A stretch of DNA of 64,000 nt from Chloroflexaceae bacterium. Its GTDB lineage: Bacteria > Chloroflexota > Chloroflexia > Chloroflexales > Chloroflexaceae. Where the stretch lies: positions 1 through 64,000 of the forward strand of contig JANWYD010000019.1 in assembly GCA_025057155.1 (NCBI GenBank). Reading direction: 5' to 3'. Of this stretch, positions 18,030-26,457 are shown piece by piece (positions within the stretch are counted from its first letter, which is position 1; each line of letters opens with the position of its first letter). The position numbers were made by a program, and so were the translations under genes. Under the pieces are notes generated by a model. That model was not told where the DNA came from. It searched no databases and saw only the letters and a list, made by a program, of their open reading frames with translations.

Positions 18030-18048
18030 CGATTGACTGTATGGTAAG

Positions 18049-18129
18049 CTACAAAATCTTTATTGAGCGCAATACTATAAACTGATAAGCGAACTCGCGT
18101 TCCTGCACCAGATACGAGAAACGTTTCAT
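18049..18129 (-). CDS. Possible 26-residue peptide
   Basis: A 26-codon ORF beginning MKRFSYLVQE has an unusually good ribosome site: GAGGAGGT seven bases before the ATG. A perfect 8-bp hairpin, GAACGCAG...CTGCGTTC (18150-18171), lies just before that. No similarity is recognised. It could be a leader or toxin-like peptide or the remnant of a longer gene. Expression is unproven. Confidence 0.3.
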   Translation of the reverse strand: MKRFSYLVQEREFAYQFIVLRSIKIL

Positions 18130-18207
18130 GGCTGACCTCCTCAGTTGTCGAACGCAGTAAAGGCTGCGTTCTCCAGGTGAAAATGAGGTCAGCGCACTAC
18201 TTCCCAT

Positions 18208-18341
18208 ATTGACCAGGTGTGGTATACTATGGATGAGCCTACAGCGCATATTGCAACCGTATGTGCGCTGACCTCATTGACCAGGTGTGGTATACTATGG
18301 ATGAGCCTACAGCGCATATTGCAACCGTATGTGCGCTGACC
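18208..18341. repeat. Perfect 67-bp direct duplication carrying a promoter
   Basis: Two adjacent identical 67-base copies begin ATTGACCAGG and ATTGACCAGG (18208 and 18275). Each contains an extended -10, TGGTATACT (18220-18228 and 18287-18295), reading rightward. Each copy ends in GTGCGCTGACCTC, which is inverted relative to GAGGTCAGCGCAC at 18185-18197. Confidence 0.85.
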
Positions 18342-18409
18342 TCTATCAAAGCGCTGCTTTCCGCTTGGAGCCGGGGCAGCGTTTTGATCTGTATATTGGA
18401 TAGTACCAT

Positions 18410-18973
18410 CTATGTTGGATCATAGTCTACAGCGAGTGTCATCATAAATGCGTTTAGGCGCTTGACCTCACCTAGCTTGAGATCGGTTGGAAGCCTTAGT
18501 CTTGCTACACGGCCATCCTTCAGAGGAAAAGGATATTCCACCCATCCTGCTTCATCCGTCGAGATCCCAGTATCCGGAAGACTACTATCCGGCTCTTCTT
18601 TTCCTTGCGTGTTAGTAGTTCGCTCTTTTTTTGCTTTTCCATTCTGTTCTTTCCTCCTTGTTGCTTCGCTTGCTATAGGTTTCCAAGCGGAAGGATCCCT
18701 TACATAAGCAAGATACGACTCAACAGCTTGACGGAACTTGCGTTTGTATGTAGCAACGCTTTCAGGAGTGAAGTTCCTCCCCTTTAGGTTTTCGAAGCGA
18801 CGAAGAAGCTGTTCCACATCTATTTGTGATATATCAATGTTCTCCCAGTCATCCTCAACACTTAGAATATGGACAGCAGCCCGACGATATGAAGCAGCAG
18901 TATTTGAGTTCATTAGGCCGCGTCTTGAAGCCCAATCCCAATGCTCCACAAATGCTTTCCCTGTTGTTTCCAT
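18410..18973 (-). CDS. Hypothetical protein with recombinase core-binding-like N-terminus
   Basis: The 187-residue protein has three parts. Residues about 5-95 are helical (GKAFVEHWDWASRRGLMNSNTA ... ESVATYKRKFRQAVESYLAY) and resemble the SAM-like core-binding domain of tyrosine recombinases. There follows a charged, low-complexity linker, then a C-terminal block with YPFPLKDG and LRLPTDLKLGEVKRLNAFMMTLA. No recombinase catalytic R-H-R-Y residues are present, so it is not itself an integrase. ATG 18973 has GGAGGT at eight bases. Base composition is lower in GC than the neighbours, consistent with transfer. The function is unknown; a DNA-binding accessory role is a guess. Confidence 0.75.
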   Translation of the reverse strand: METTGKAFVEHWDWASRRGLMNSNTAASYRRAAVHILSVEDDWENIDISQIDVEQLLRRFENLKGRNFTPESVATYKRKFRQAVESYLAYVRDPSAWKPIASEATRRKEQNGKAKKERTTNTQGKEEPDSSLPDTGISTDEAGWVEYPFPLKDGRVARLRLPTDLKLGEVKRLNAFMMTLAVDYDPT

Positions 18974-19146
18974 ATTAGACCTCCAGATTGTCACCGCCTC
19001 ATCCGCCGTACCAGGATATCCGGATGATGGCATAGGATGCCGGCGCCGTCAACCACCATTTTTTCGGATATCCACACTGGACCTGAGGCGATAATTGGTT
19101 TGCACGGATGCCCTGCATGACCTACTCCTCGTAATTGTGTGTAAAA

Positions 19147-19408
19147 AATTAAGCGCCGTCCAACCCCGCTGTGCAACTGACGCCGCTGGCGCGGCCCTGA
19201 CCTGGGCTCGTTTTACCCGCAAACTACGGCTACCTATTACCGACCCCGGTTACTCCGCATTCCTCCTGCAACGACCAGGCGGAGCGAGGCGAGCCGATGA
19301 TCCAAGGGGCGGTAGCCGCAGTTTGCTGGCGCGTGTCGCCTGCCGCCGGCGCTGCTCGTTCACACGCCCGCCAGCGGCGCAGCTGACAGTTCCCCGTTGG
19401 GCGGCTGC
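19147..19408. repeat. Long imperfect hairpin resembling an integron attC site
   Basis: GCCGTCCAAC (19155-19164) and GTTGGGCGGC (19396-19405) pair as outer arms. They match the RYYYAAC and GTTRRRY boxes of attC. An unpaired spacer follows, then a second paired box (TGTGCAACTGACGCC with CGCAGCTGACA) with a few unpaired bases, then CGCTGGCG/CGCCAGCG. A further nested arm pair is GCAAACTACGGCTACC / GGTAGCCGCAGTTTGC. At about 245 bases it is longer than typical attC sites. The next gene begins 27 bases after the box. Confidence 0.5.
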
Positions 19409-19428
19409 AAGCAGTGCAGAGATTCTCT

Positions 19429-19908
19429 ATGTCGGCCAAGTCACGCGGAGCAAGTAATCAACAAGTCGGTCGTGCTGGCGAGTATTTCGTTGTCGCTGAA
19501 TTGAACAAGCGCGGGGCGTTTGCTGTGCCTTTTGCTGGCAATATGCCCAGGATAGATGTCATTGCTTGCAACAGTGATGAAAGCCGCACCGTTTATATTC
19601 AGGTGAAGACCAGGCGTGGCGGGAAGACCTGGCATTCAAGCATCGCGGGCTGCCAGCCAATGTCGCCAAAAGCCAACGAACATAACTTCTAGGTGTTTGT
19701 TGATCTGGGCGATACGAATGTGTATCCACGCTACTGGATTGTGCCAGAATGGTGGATAAAGGACAACATCTACAGGACACACCAGGCATATCTGAACAAA
19801 CACGGCGGCATAGGTCCCGGAAATCCAGATTCAACGCATCACTCTATTGATGAGAGCAGACTTGAACAGTGGAAGGACCGCTGGGACATTCTTGGCATCT
19901 TTGAGTAG
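19429..19908 (+). pseudogene. PD-(D/E)XK nuclease-like protein interrupted by an amber codon
   Basis: Reading through one TAG (19690-19692, codon 88) gives a coherent 159-codon protein. The first part has GRAGEYFVVAELNKRG (E18/E24), PRIDVIA (D43) and YIQVKTR (Q58-x-K60), the order of active-site residues in restriction-endonuclease-like folds. The second part continues VFVDLGDTNVYPRYWIVPEWW with no frame change, typical of the same family's tail. The stop falls in N-F-[stop]-V-F-V-D-L, where a Tyr is expected, so a single TAC/TAT to TAG change explains it. No ribosome site is strong; ATG 19429 starts 27 bases after the attC-like box. Readthrough is possible but nothing supports it. Confidence 0.75.
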
Positions 19909-20008
19909 GAGTCGCATTTCACGCGAAGTTTCAATCGCAAGGTTGCCACCTAGATCAACCCTGGCGACGTTGCATCGGCCCTGTCTCGGTGGCGCAACGC
20001 CATTGGCA

Positions 20009-20017
20009 TGGTATGAT
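20009..20017 (+). promoter_or_regulatory. Extended -10 promoter for folC
   Basis: TGGTATGAT lies 30 bases before the folC ATG, giving a short leader that contains the AAAGAGG ribosome site. Confidence 0.5.
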
Positions 20018-20046
20018 GCGAGCCATCGCATACCAAAGAGGCTTGC

Positions 20047-21366
20047 ATGGTCGCCATTCGCACCTATCAGGACGCCCTCGATTACATCTATAGCTTCGTC
20101 GATCCGGTGCGCAAGGCGGCGCCTGATCCTGAAGCCGCGGCGCTCAACCTGGAGCGCATGCGCCGGCTGCTGGCGGCCGCCGGCGACCCCCAGCACGGCC
20201 TGCGCGCGGTGGTGGTGGCGGGCACCAAGGGCAAGGGCAGCACCGCGGCGATGATCGAGGCCGTCGCCCGCGCCGCGGGGATGCGCGTCGGCCTCTTCAC
20301 CTCGCCGCACCTCAGCTCCTATCGCGAGCGAATTCAGGTCAATCGCGTGCTGATCGATCAGGACGAGGTGATCGCCCTGACGAACCTGACCCGCCCCGTG
20401 CTTGACGCCTTCGACCCCGCTCCCCTTGGCCGGCCGAGCGTCTTCGATGTCGGCCTGCTGCTGGCGCTGCGCTACTTCGCCGCTCGCCAGGTCGATCTGG
20501 CGGTGATGGAGATCGGCCTGGGCGGACGCTTCGATAGTGTCAATGTGCTTACCCCGCTGGTGTCGGTGATCAGTTCAATCAGCTACGACCACATGGCCAT
20601 CCTTGGGCGCACGCTGCGCGAGATCGCCTGGAACAAGGCCGGCATTCTTAAGCCCGGCGCGCCCGCCGTTAGCGCGCCCCAGCAGCCTGAGGCCGCCGCT
20701 GTGGTGGCCGAAGAGGCGCGGCGTGTCGGCGCCGACCTGTTCATCGCCGGGCCGGAGGGTCTCGCGCGCGCACACGGGCATGGCCCGGCGCTGCGCCCCT
20801 ATCCCATGCCGCCGGTGACGGCCCTGCGCGGCGCGTTCCAGGTTGAGAACGCCCGTCTGGCCCTGGGCGCGGCCCTGCTGCTGCGCGACCGCGGGCTACC
20901 CTTGCCTGACGCCGCCCTTGCCGAGGGACTGGCCGGCGTGAACTGGCCCGGGCGCTTCGAACTCGTGCCGGGAGCGCCGCCGGTGTTGATTGACGGCGCG
21001 CACAACGGCGACTCGGCCCAGAAACTCGTTGCCGCCATCCAGGCTGAGATACCCCACGATCAGCTTATCGTCGTCCTCGGAACCTCGCGCGACAAGGACA
21101 TCGCGGCCATCGCCGCCGCCCTGGCGCCGCCCGCCGCCGCGGTAGTGATCACCCGCTCGCGCCACAATCGGGCCATGGACATTGACCGCATCGCCGCCGA
21201 AGTGCGCGCGCACCTGCGCGGCCCCCTCCTGCTGGCCCCCGATCTGCCCGCGGCCCTTGACATGGCGCGCGGCCTTGCCGGCCCCCGCGACCTGATCTGT
21301 GTCACCGGCTCGCTCTTTGTGGCCGCCGAAGCGCGCGAGGCCCTCGGGCTGGCCGTGGCGGATTGA
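20047..21366 (+). CDS. folC: Bifunctional folylpolyglutamate synthase/dihydrofolate synthase
   Basis: The 439-residue Mur-ligase-fold protein has the P-loop GTKGKGST (59-66), TSPHLSSYRERIQVN, the EIGLGGRFDSVN block and the C-terminal LIDGAHNGDS motif. It adds glutamate to dihydropteroate and reduced folates using ATP. AAAGAGG precedes ATG 20047. Flanks are the island (left) and a repeat element (right), so it is probably monocistronic. No other folate genes are nearby. Confidence 0.96.
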   Translation: MVAIRTYQDALDYIYSFVDPVRKAAPDPEAAALNLERMRRLLAAAGDPQHGLRAVVVAGTKGKGSTAAMIEAVARAAGMRVGLFTSPHLSSYRERIQVNRVLIDQDEVIALTNLTRPVLDAFDPAPLGRPSVFDVGLLLALRYFAARQVDLAVMEIGLGGRFDSVNVLTPLVSVISSISYDHMAILGRTLREIAWNKAGILKPGAPAVSAPQQPEAAAVVAEEARRVGADLFIAGPEGLARAHGHGPALRPYPMPPVTALRGAFQVENARLALGAALLLRDRGLPLPDAALAEGLAGVNWPGRFELVPGAPPVLIDGAHNGDSAQKLVAAIQAEIPHDQLIVVLGTSRDKDIAAIAAALAPPAAAVVITRSRHNRAMDIDRIAAEVRAHLRGPLLLAPDLPAALDMARGLAGPRDLICVTGSLFVAAEAREALGLAVAD

Positions 21367-21367
21367 T

Positions 21368-21505
21368 TAGTAGTCTGTAAAGTAAGTCTTTCGCTAAACC
21401 CCCACCCCCTCCCCACCCCTCCCCCGCCGGGGGAGGGCGTCTGGCTCATCCCTCCAACGGGGGAAGGCCGGGAGGCAGGCGGAAACGCCAGGAAACTTAC
21501 GTCGG
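21368..21505. mobile_element. Palindromic element B, copy 3
   Basis: The element begins AGTAGTCTGTAAAG just after the folC stop and ends near GGAAACTTACG. Its C-rich left half and G-rich right half can pair around CCTCCCCCGCCGGGGGAGG. The right terminal repeat is less well preserved than in other copies. Confidence 0.65.
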
Positions 21506-21531
21506 ATAATAGCCAATCCCGTTTGATAGTA

Positions 21532-21540
21532 TGGTATGAT
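21532..21540 (+). promoter_or_regulatory. Extended -10 promoter
   Basis: TGGTATGAT lies about 165 bases upstream of the polysaccharide deacetylase gene, with no clear -35. Confidence 0.45.
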
Positions 21541-21705
21541 TGTAGCGGGCGTCTAAAACATGTGTTCGCAAGCATTCCGGGCGGCAGGGGCGCGGGCCAA
21601 CCGAGGTTTCCCTCTCCAGCGCCGAATGGGAGGGTAAAGGCGAGGCTCTCCTGTGAAAAACACCTTTTTTTCTCGTGAAGTCACACACAAGAATCTCCCA
21701 TCACC

Positions 21706-22614
21706 ATGAAACTGTTCCTGCCGGTGATACTGGGCCTGATCCTCGCCGCGGCGCTGGTGCTGATCTCTCAGCGCACGCCAGACCGGCGCATTGCCCCGGC
21801 GGGGGCGGTAGGCGGCGTTGAAGGGTTCCGCCTTGCCGGCGGCACGCGCGAGCCGCTTGCCCCGCCCCCCTCGGCGCCCCTGCCAACCCTTGTTCCCGTT
21901 GCGCTGCGTGGCTTCACCCCCGCCCTGCCCGGAGAGCGCCCCTACGTGCCCATCCTGATGTACCACTACGTGCGCCACGTGGATCGCGCCGCCGATCCCC
22001 TGGGCTTCAGTCTCTCGGTGACGCCCGAGCAGCTCGACGCGCAGCTCGGCTGGCTCAAGGCCGCGGGCTACGAGACGGTGCGGATGGACGCGCTGGCGGC
22101 CTGCATGCGCGGCGCAGGCCCCTGTCCCCTGCGGGCAGTGGCGCTCACCTTTGACGATGGCTACGCCGACGCCTTCACCGCGGCGCTGCCCATCCTGCGG
22201 CGCCACGGCTTCGTGGCCACCTTCTATATCGTGAGCGGTTTTGTCGGACAGCCGGGCTATATGAACTGGGGAGAGATCCGCGCCCTGCGCGATGCGGGGA
22301 TGGAGATCGGAGCGCACAGCATCTCGCACCCCGACCTGACCGGGTTGGGGCTGGAGGAAATTCGGGCGCAGGTCGGGCAGTCGGGCGCGGTGATCGCCGC
22401 CGAAATCGGCCAGCCGGTGCTTAGTTTTTGCTACCCGGGGGGGCGCTTCAACGATACGGTGGTGGCTGTCACCCGCGAGGCGGGCTATACTTCGGCGACG
22501 ACGACCATCCAGGATGGCCCGCAGAGCGACCCCTTCACTCTGCCACGCCTGCGCATCTCCGGCGATACGACCCTGGAGGGTTTTCAGTGGATGGTGGCGG
22601 CCTATCTGCCGTGA
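21706..22614 (+). CDS. Polysaccharide deacetylase (carbohydrate esterase 4 / NodB-like)
   Basis: The 302-residue protein has an N-terminal membrane anchor or signal (3-21) and a Pro/Ala-rich linker. Its NodB domain carries VPILMYHYV, LTFDDGY (catalytic and metal Asp at about 150-151), HSISHPD (metal His204 and His208), FCYPGGRFND and a C-terminal LPRLRIS segment. It probably removes N-acetyl groups from an extracytoplasmic glycan such as peptidoglycan or exopolysaccharide. ATG 21706 is chosen since it starts the signal sequence; the ribosome site is weak. It converges with hflX across a hairpin spacer. Confidence 0.93.
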   Translation: MKLFLPVILGLILAAALVLISQRTPDRRIAPAGAVGGVEGFRLAGGTREPLAPPPSAPLPTLVPVALRGFTPALPGERPYVPILMYHYVRHVDRAADPLGFSLSVTPEQLDAQLGWLKAAGYETVRMDALAACMRGAGPCPLRAVALTFDDGYADAFTAALPILRRHGFVATFYIVSGFVGQPGYMNWGEIRALRDAGMEIGAHSISHPDLTGLGLEEIRAQVGQSGAVIAAEIGQPVLSFCYPGGRFNDTVVAVTREAGYTSATTTIQDGPQSDPFTLPRLRISGDTTLEGFQWMVAAYLP

Positions 22615-22626
22615 AGGCGCCCATTC

Positions 22627-22697
22627 AATGTTACCGCAGAGCGCGCAGAGGATGAACCTGTTGTAACCCTCGACGTCACTCCGCGCTCTCTGCGGTG
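22627..22697. terminator. Hairpin between convergent genes
   Basis: ACCGCAGAGCGCGCAGAG and CTCCGCGCTCTCTGCGGT pair across a 35-base loop between convergent stop codons (22614 and 22749). It belongs to the CGCAGAG repeat class. Termination is inferred from position. Confidence 0.5.
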
Positions 22698-22748
22698 AAT
22701 ACCTGGTCGGTAGAGGTGAACGCTATCCCGCCGGTGTGTAGCTTGGAT

Positions 22749-24170
22749 TTAACGCCGGGCTACCCTCGGTCGATTCTCATAGGGCATAAACTCGCGCGCC
22801 AGTTCGCGGGGGATGCGCCCGAGAATATGGGTGCCGGCGTTGTCGTACTCCTCGCGTTCCACTACGCCGCGCCGGTGCCAGAGCGACACCAGATCATTGC
22901 GCTGGTAGGGGATGCGCACATCGAGGGTGACCATTGCCTCTCCCAGAACCGTCTCGATGCGTGCTCGCAGCGCGTCAAGCCCCCAGCCCTTCAGCGCCGA
23001 CACGGCGACAAAATCGCTCGGCAGCCCCATCTCCGCCACCAGGTCGGCAACGTCGGCGGCCTTCAGCCCCTCCATCAGATCAACTTTGTTGAGCACGGTC
23101 AGCATCGGGCGATCGGCCACGCCAAGCTCGCGCAGGGTCGCCTCAACGGTCTGGGCGTGTTCCTGGGCGTTAGGATGGGTGAGATCCACCACGTGGAGCA
23201 GCAGATCGGCCTCGTCGATCTCCTCCAGAGTGGCGCGAAAGGCGGCGATGAGCTGGGTGGGCAATTTCTGGATGAAACCGACCGTATCGGTCAGCAGGAT
23301 CTCCTGGCCGCCTGGCAGGGTAATCTGGCGCGTCGTCGGGTCGAGGGTGGCGAAGAGCTGGTTCGCGGTGTACACACTGGCGCCGGCGAGGGCGTTAAGC
23401 AGGGTGCTCTTACCGGCGTTGGTGTAACCCACCAGGGCCACCACGGGAATACCGCTCTGGCGCCGACGCTTGCGGTACAGCTCGCGATGGCGATGCACAT
23501 CGGCCAGTTGGGCCTTGAGCCAGGCGATGCGCCGGTCAATCAGCCGGCGGTCAATTTCCAACTGAGTTTCACCGGGGCCGCGCAGACCAACCACGCCGCC
23601 TGCCGAGGTGCCGCCGCCCGTGCCTGCCTGCCGCTCCAGGTGCGTCCACTGGCGCCGCAGGCGCGGGAGCAGATACTGGTACTGGGCCAGTTCGACCTGC
23701 AGGCGCCCCTCGTGCGTCTGCGCGTGCTGGGCGAAGATATCGAGGATGAGAGCCGTCCGGTCGAGCACCCCCACCTGGAGCACCTCTTCGAGGTTGCGGA
23801 TCTGGGAAGGGCTCAGCTCATCATCGAAGATCACCAGCCCGGCGCCGAGTTGCTCGCGCAGAGCCGCAACCTCTTTGACTTTGCCGGGGCCGATGAAGAA
23901 CTTGGGATAGGGCTGATCCAGCCGCTGGTAGATCTGGCCGACCACTTCAATGCCGGCGGTTTCAGCCAGCATGGCGAGTTCACGCAGCGAGTCCTCGGCG
24001 CTCCAGGGGCTGTGGAAACTGGCCACCTCGGCGCCGACCAGCAGCGCGCGAATGCGTGGCGCTGCGGTTGGATACAGGCGCTTGCCGTCCTGGGTGCGCA
24101 GCTCTTCGATGGTTGCCTCCTTGTGCTCTGGCCCGTCGGCGGGCGGTCCGGAATGGCTATGCCATCCCAC
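22749..24170 (-). CDS. hflX: GTPase HflX
   Basis: The protein has the HflX N-terminal domain (FIGPGKVKEVAA), the glycine-rich linker GGVVGLRGPGETQLE, and a Ras-like G domain with GYTNAGKST, a TLDPTTRQ switch, DTVGFI and NKVDL. HflX binds ribosomes and splits or rescues stalled ones. The start is uncertain. A TTG at 24224 falls inside the predicted -35 element and is unlikely. GTG 24170 is used here but lacks a ribosome site. The only good one, AAGGAGG, stands five bases before an ATC codon at 24108-24110. Starting there would give a protein opening EELRTQDGKRLYP, which suits the family. Confidence 0.93.
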   Translation of the reverse strand: MGWHSHSGPPADGPEHKEATIEELRTQDGKRLYPTAAPRIRALLVGAEVASFHSPWSAEDSLRELAMLAETAGIEVVGQIYQRLDQPYPKFFIGPGKVKEVAALREQLGAGLVIFDDELSPSQIRNLEEVLQVGVLDRTALILDIFAQHAQTHEGRLQVELAQYQYLLPRLRRQWTHLERQAGTGGGTSAGGVVGLRGPGETQLEIDRRLIDRRIAWLKAQLADVHRHRELYRKRRRQSGIPVVALVGYTNAGKSTLLNALAGASVYTANQLFATLDPTTRQITLPGGQEILLTDTVGFIQKLPTQLIAAFRATLEEIDEADLLLHVVDLTHPNAQEHAQTVEATLRELGVADRPMLTVLNKVDLMEGLKAADVADLVAEMGLPSDFVAVSALKGWGLDALRARIETVLGEAMVTLDVRIPYQRNDLVSLWHRRGVVEREEYDNAGTHILGRIPRELAREFMPYENRPRVARR

Positions 24171-24195
24171 GAACGCTTTGTTGCCGCTTATCGTA

Positions 24196-24224
24196 ATTAT
24201 AACGCTCGCAGGGCCGCGAGACAA
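24196..24224 (-). promoter_or_regulatory. Sigma70 promoter for hflX
   Basis: On the minus strand TTGTCT (24219-24224) is followed after exactly 17 bases by a perfect TATAAT (24196-24201). The start should be near 24189, which rules out a start codon at 24224. Confidence 0.7.
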
Positions 24225-24366
24225 GCGACTTTTGTCGGTTCACAGGGCTGATGCAACGTCCTGGGAGCAGGTCCCAGATCCCAGGTGGTTCGCCGGTTCT
24301 GGGGGTTGCGCCGCCCCGGCCTTCTCGCCGGAGGCGGACGTTGCACCAGGCCTGTGTCGGTTCATA

Positions 24367-25542
24367 TCAGGGGAGTTCCTGTGAAGGCATCGTCGGAACC
24401 TCGCTCGCCTCTCCCGCCTCCGCGCGCTGTGGCACGGGAGGCGCGGGAACGCGCGCCACCACCAGCGTGCCGGCGCCGGGACCGCTCTCCACGCGCAGGT
24501 CGCCGCCGAGCATGGCCAGCCGCTCACGCATCAGCCGTAGACCCAGCTTTTCTCCCAGATGTGTGATCGTGGCAACGTGCGCAGGATCAAAGCCCGGCCC
24601 CCAGTCGCGCACCTCCAGACGCACGGTGTCGCCAATCCGGGCGAGCGTCAGGGCTGCACGGCGTTCGCCGGTGTGCTTCGCCGCGTTCGTCAGTGCCTCG
24701 TTGGCCACGCGGAAAAGCGCCAGTTCCACTGCCGGGGCCAGGCGCTCAGGGCCAAGCCGCTCCTCCAGCATGATAGTCCAGCCGTCCTGGCGCAGGGTAT
24801 CCGCCAGTAGATGCAAGGCGCCCGCCAACCCCAGCGTCTCCAGGGTTGCCGGTCGCAGGCTCTCGATCAACCTGCGCGTCTCACCCACCGCCTGCCGAGC
24901 CAGCCTGACCAGACGGCGCAGGGTCGCGCGGTGGTGCGGCCCGCCGAAGCGCCGGCTCTGTTCAAGGGAATGCAACTGCTGGTAGAGGCTATGCAACATC
25001 TGGCCGACGCCATCGTGGACCTCAGCGGCGAAGTGACAGCAAAGCTCCTCACTCGCCCAGAGTTGCTGAGAGAGGAACTCGTTGGCAGCGTATCCGGCCA
25101 GGCTATCGAGAACGCCGCGTTCCCGCTCGTCAAGACGGCGTGACCGGCGATCAAGCACACAGATCGTTCCCACGGGATGCGCATGGCAATCACGCACCGG
25201 CCACAGGCTCAAAAAACGCATGCTGAGGGGCGCCCGGAGCAGCGGGCTGGCGAAGAAGCGAGGATCGCCGGTGAGATTGCTAACCACCAGAGGTTGCTGC
25301 TCCTGAGAGGCATAGACACAGGCGGCCAGGGCGCGGTTCACCGCATCGGGCGGAAGCGCCAGCGAAGGGCAACTCCACTGTCCATAGGTTTCGGGCAGGA
25401 TCAGGAGGGCCAGGGGCGCGCGCAGCAGGTGCGCGGTGAGTTCGGCGAACCGGTCGGGGCGCGAGGTGTGGAAGGAGACGTGGTTGGGGAGGGGAGCGAC
25501 GCGCGGCTCCGAGTTGCTCATCGTGGAGAACATTTGTGCCAT
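24367..25542 (-). CDS. GAF-domain sensor histidine kinase, NarL-partner (HisKA_3) type
   Basis: The 391-residue protein has no membrane helix. Residues about 30-165 form a GAF-like sensor (PLVVSNLTGDPRF ... GTICVLDRRSRRL). The dimerisation/phosphoacceptor segment has EVHDGVGQMLHS with His176, followed by a HATPase_c domain with NEALTNAAKHT, DWGPGFD and GLRLMRERLAMLGGDLRVES. It should autophosphorylate in response to a cytosolic ligand and signal to a LuxR/NarL-type regulator, but none is adjacent. The ATG choice among 25542, 25533 and 25521 is uncertain because no ribosome site stands out. Confidence 0.9.
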   Translation of the reverse strand: MAQMFSTMSNSEPRVAPLPNHVSFHTSRPDRFAELTAHLLRAPLALLILPETYGQWSCPSLALPPDAVNRALAACVYASQEQQPLVVSNLTGDPRFFASPLLRAPLSMRFLSLWPVRDCHAHPVGTICVLDRRSRRLDERERGVLDSLAGYAANEFLSQQLWASEELCCHFAAEVHDGVGQMLHSLYQQLHSLEQSRRFGGPHHRATLRRLVRLARQAVGETRRLIESLRPATLETLGLAGALHLLADTLRQDGWTIMLEERLGPERLAPAVELALFRVANEALTNAAKHTGERRAALTLARIGDTVRLEVRDWGPGFDPAHVATITHLGEKLGLRLMRERLAMLGGDLRVESGPGAGTLVVARVPAPPVPQRAEAGEASEVPTMPSQELP

Positions 25543-25863
25543 ACGTACAGGATTTGAACTATGGCGCTGCCACCACCGGGCAGCGCGAGGCGGCGCCAGA
25601 GTGCGACAGACTGTAGTATATATGCTCTGCTATACCCAGGTGTAACCGCTGTGCAATCGCGCCTGGCGGGCGGGGGTGTGGGGACAACCCGGGATTTCCC
25701 TCCCATCGCTCCCCTCCGGGGTTGGGTCGTCTGAGCCGCCGACAGGCGGGGATGTGGGGAAACCTGGTTTCCCCACGTTCTTTCCACTGGCGTCGGGTCG
25801 CCTGAGCCGCCGACGGGCGGGGACGTGGGGGAAACCTTGTTTTCCTACGTTGCCAGACGCCCG
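25543..25863. other. Repeat-filled spacer
   Basis: There is no gene. It holds a perfect palindrome C copy at 25756-25774, GGGGAAACCTGGTTTCCCC, two degenerate copies near 25690 and 25832, and a repeated GCCGCCGACAGGCGGGGA block (about 25735-25752 and 25810-25825), indicating local duplication of about 75 bases. Confidence 0.65.
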
Positions 25864-26256
25864 TCAGCGTTCGACGAAGAGCCACCGATCGCCCAGTTCA
25901 ATCGCTACGGGGATGAGCAGAAGCATCGGTACAGCCAGGCCGGCGGCAGCGAAGAGGAAGTAGAAGCACAGGGGGAGAATAACGAGAATCACTGCAAAGA
26001 TACTGCGCCCCAGGCTGCCCCAGCCGCTGGCGATCACCACGCCGAGGGCCGTCAGGGCGAAAATCACCCCGTCGCCACAGGTGCTCAGGGCGGGCTTGCT
26101 GTAGCACGAGTAGAGCGCCGACGGAATGGCAATCGCCAGGGGGAGACCCTCAAGTTCAAAGTAATTCGGCAGCAGCAGGCGTCGCAGCGCGAGCAGCAGC
26201 GCCCCGACCAGCACGCAGCCATAGGCCCAGATGAGGCGCTGTGTAGCGATAGGCAT
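25864..26256 (-). CDS. Small integral membrane protein, uncharacterised
   Basis: The 130-residue protein is almost entirely hydrophobic, with about four membrane segments (9-27, 36-52 weak, 61-80, 88-118). It has two Cys in YSCYSKPALSTCGDG between helices, and ends with a charged ELGDRWLFVER. No family is recognised. ATG 26256 follows a weak AGGACC. It is isolated between spacers and co-directional with leuS and the sensor kinase. Confidence 0.65.
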   Translation of the reverse strand: MPIATQRLIWAYGCVLVGALLLALRRLLLPNYFELEGLPLAIAIPSALYSCYSKPALSTCGDGVIFALTALGVVIASGWGSLGRSIFAVILVILPLCFYFLFAAAGLAVPMLLLIPVAIELGDRWLFVER

Positions 26257-26457
26257 GCCAGTGGGTCCTGAGCGATGACCTGGAGAACGTCGTTGCCATT
26301 CCTGTCAGATCATACACGCTCAGGGCGGTGTATGAGGCGCGCGGCAGAGCGGCTGATCGCGCGGCTGGAGATTGATGAGAAGAGCGCCGCCCTTCCAGCC
26401 GGGACGAGGGTGGAGAAATCCGGTTCCTCCACCCTGCTCCAACCGGCGATGGTCGCC

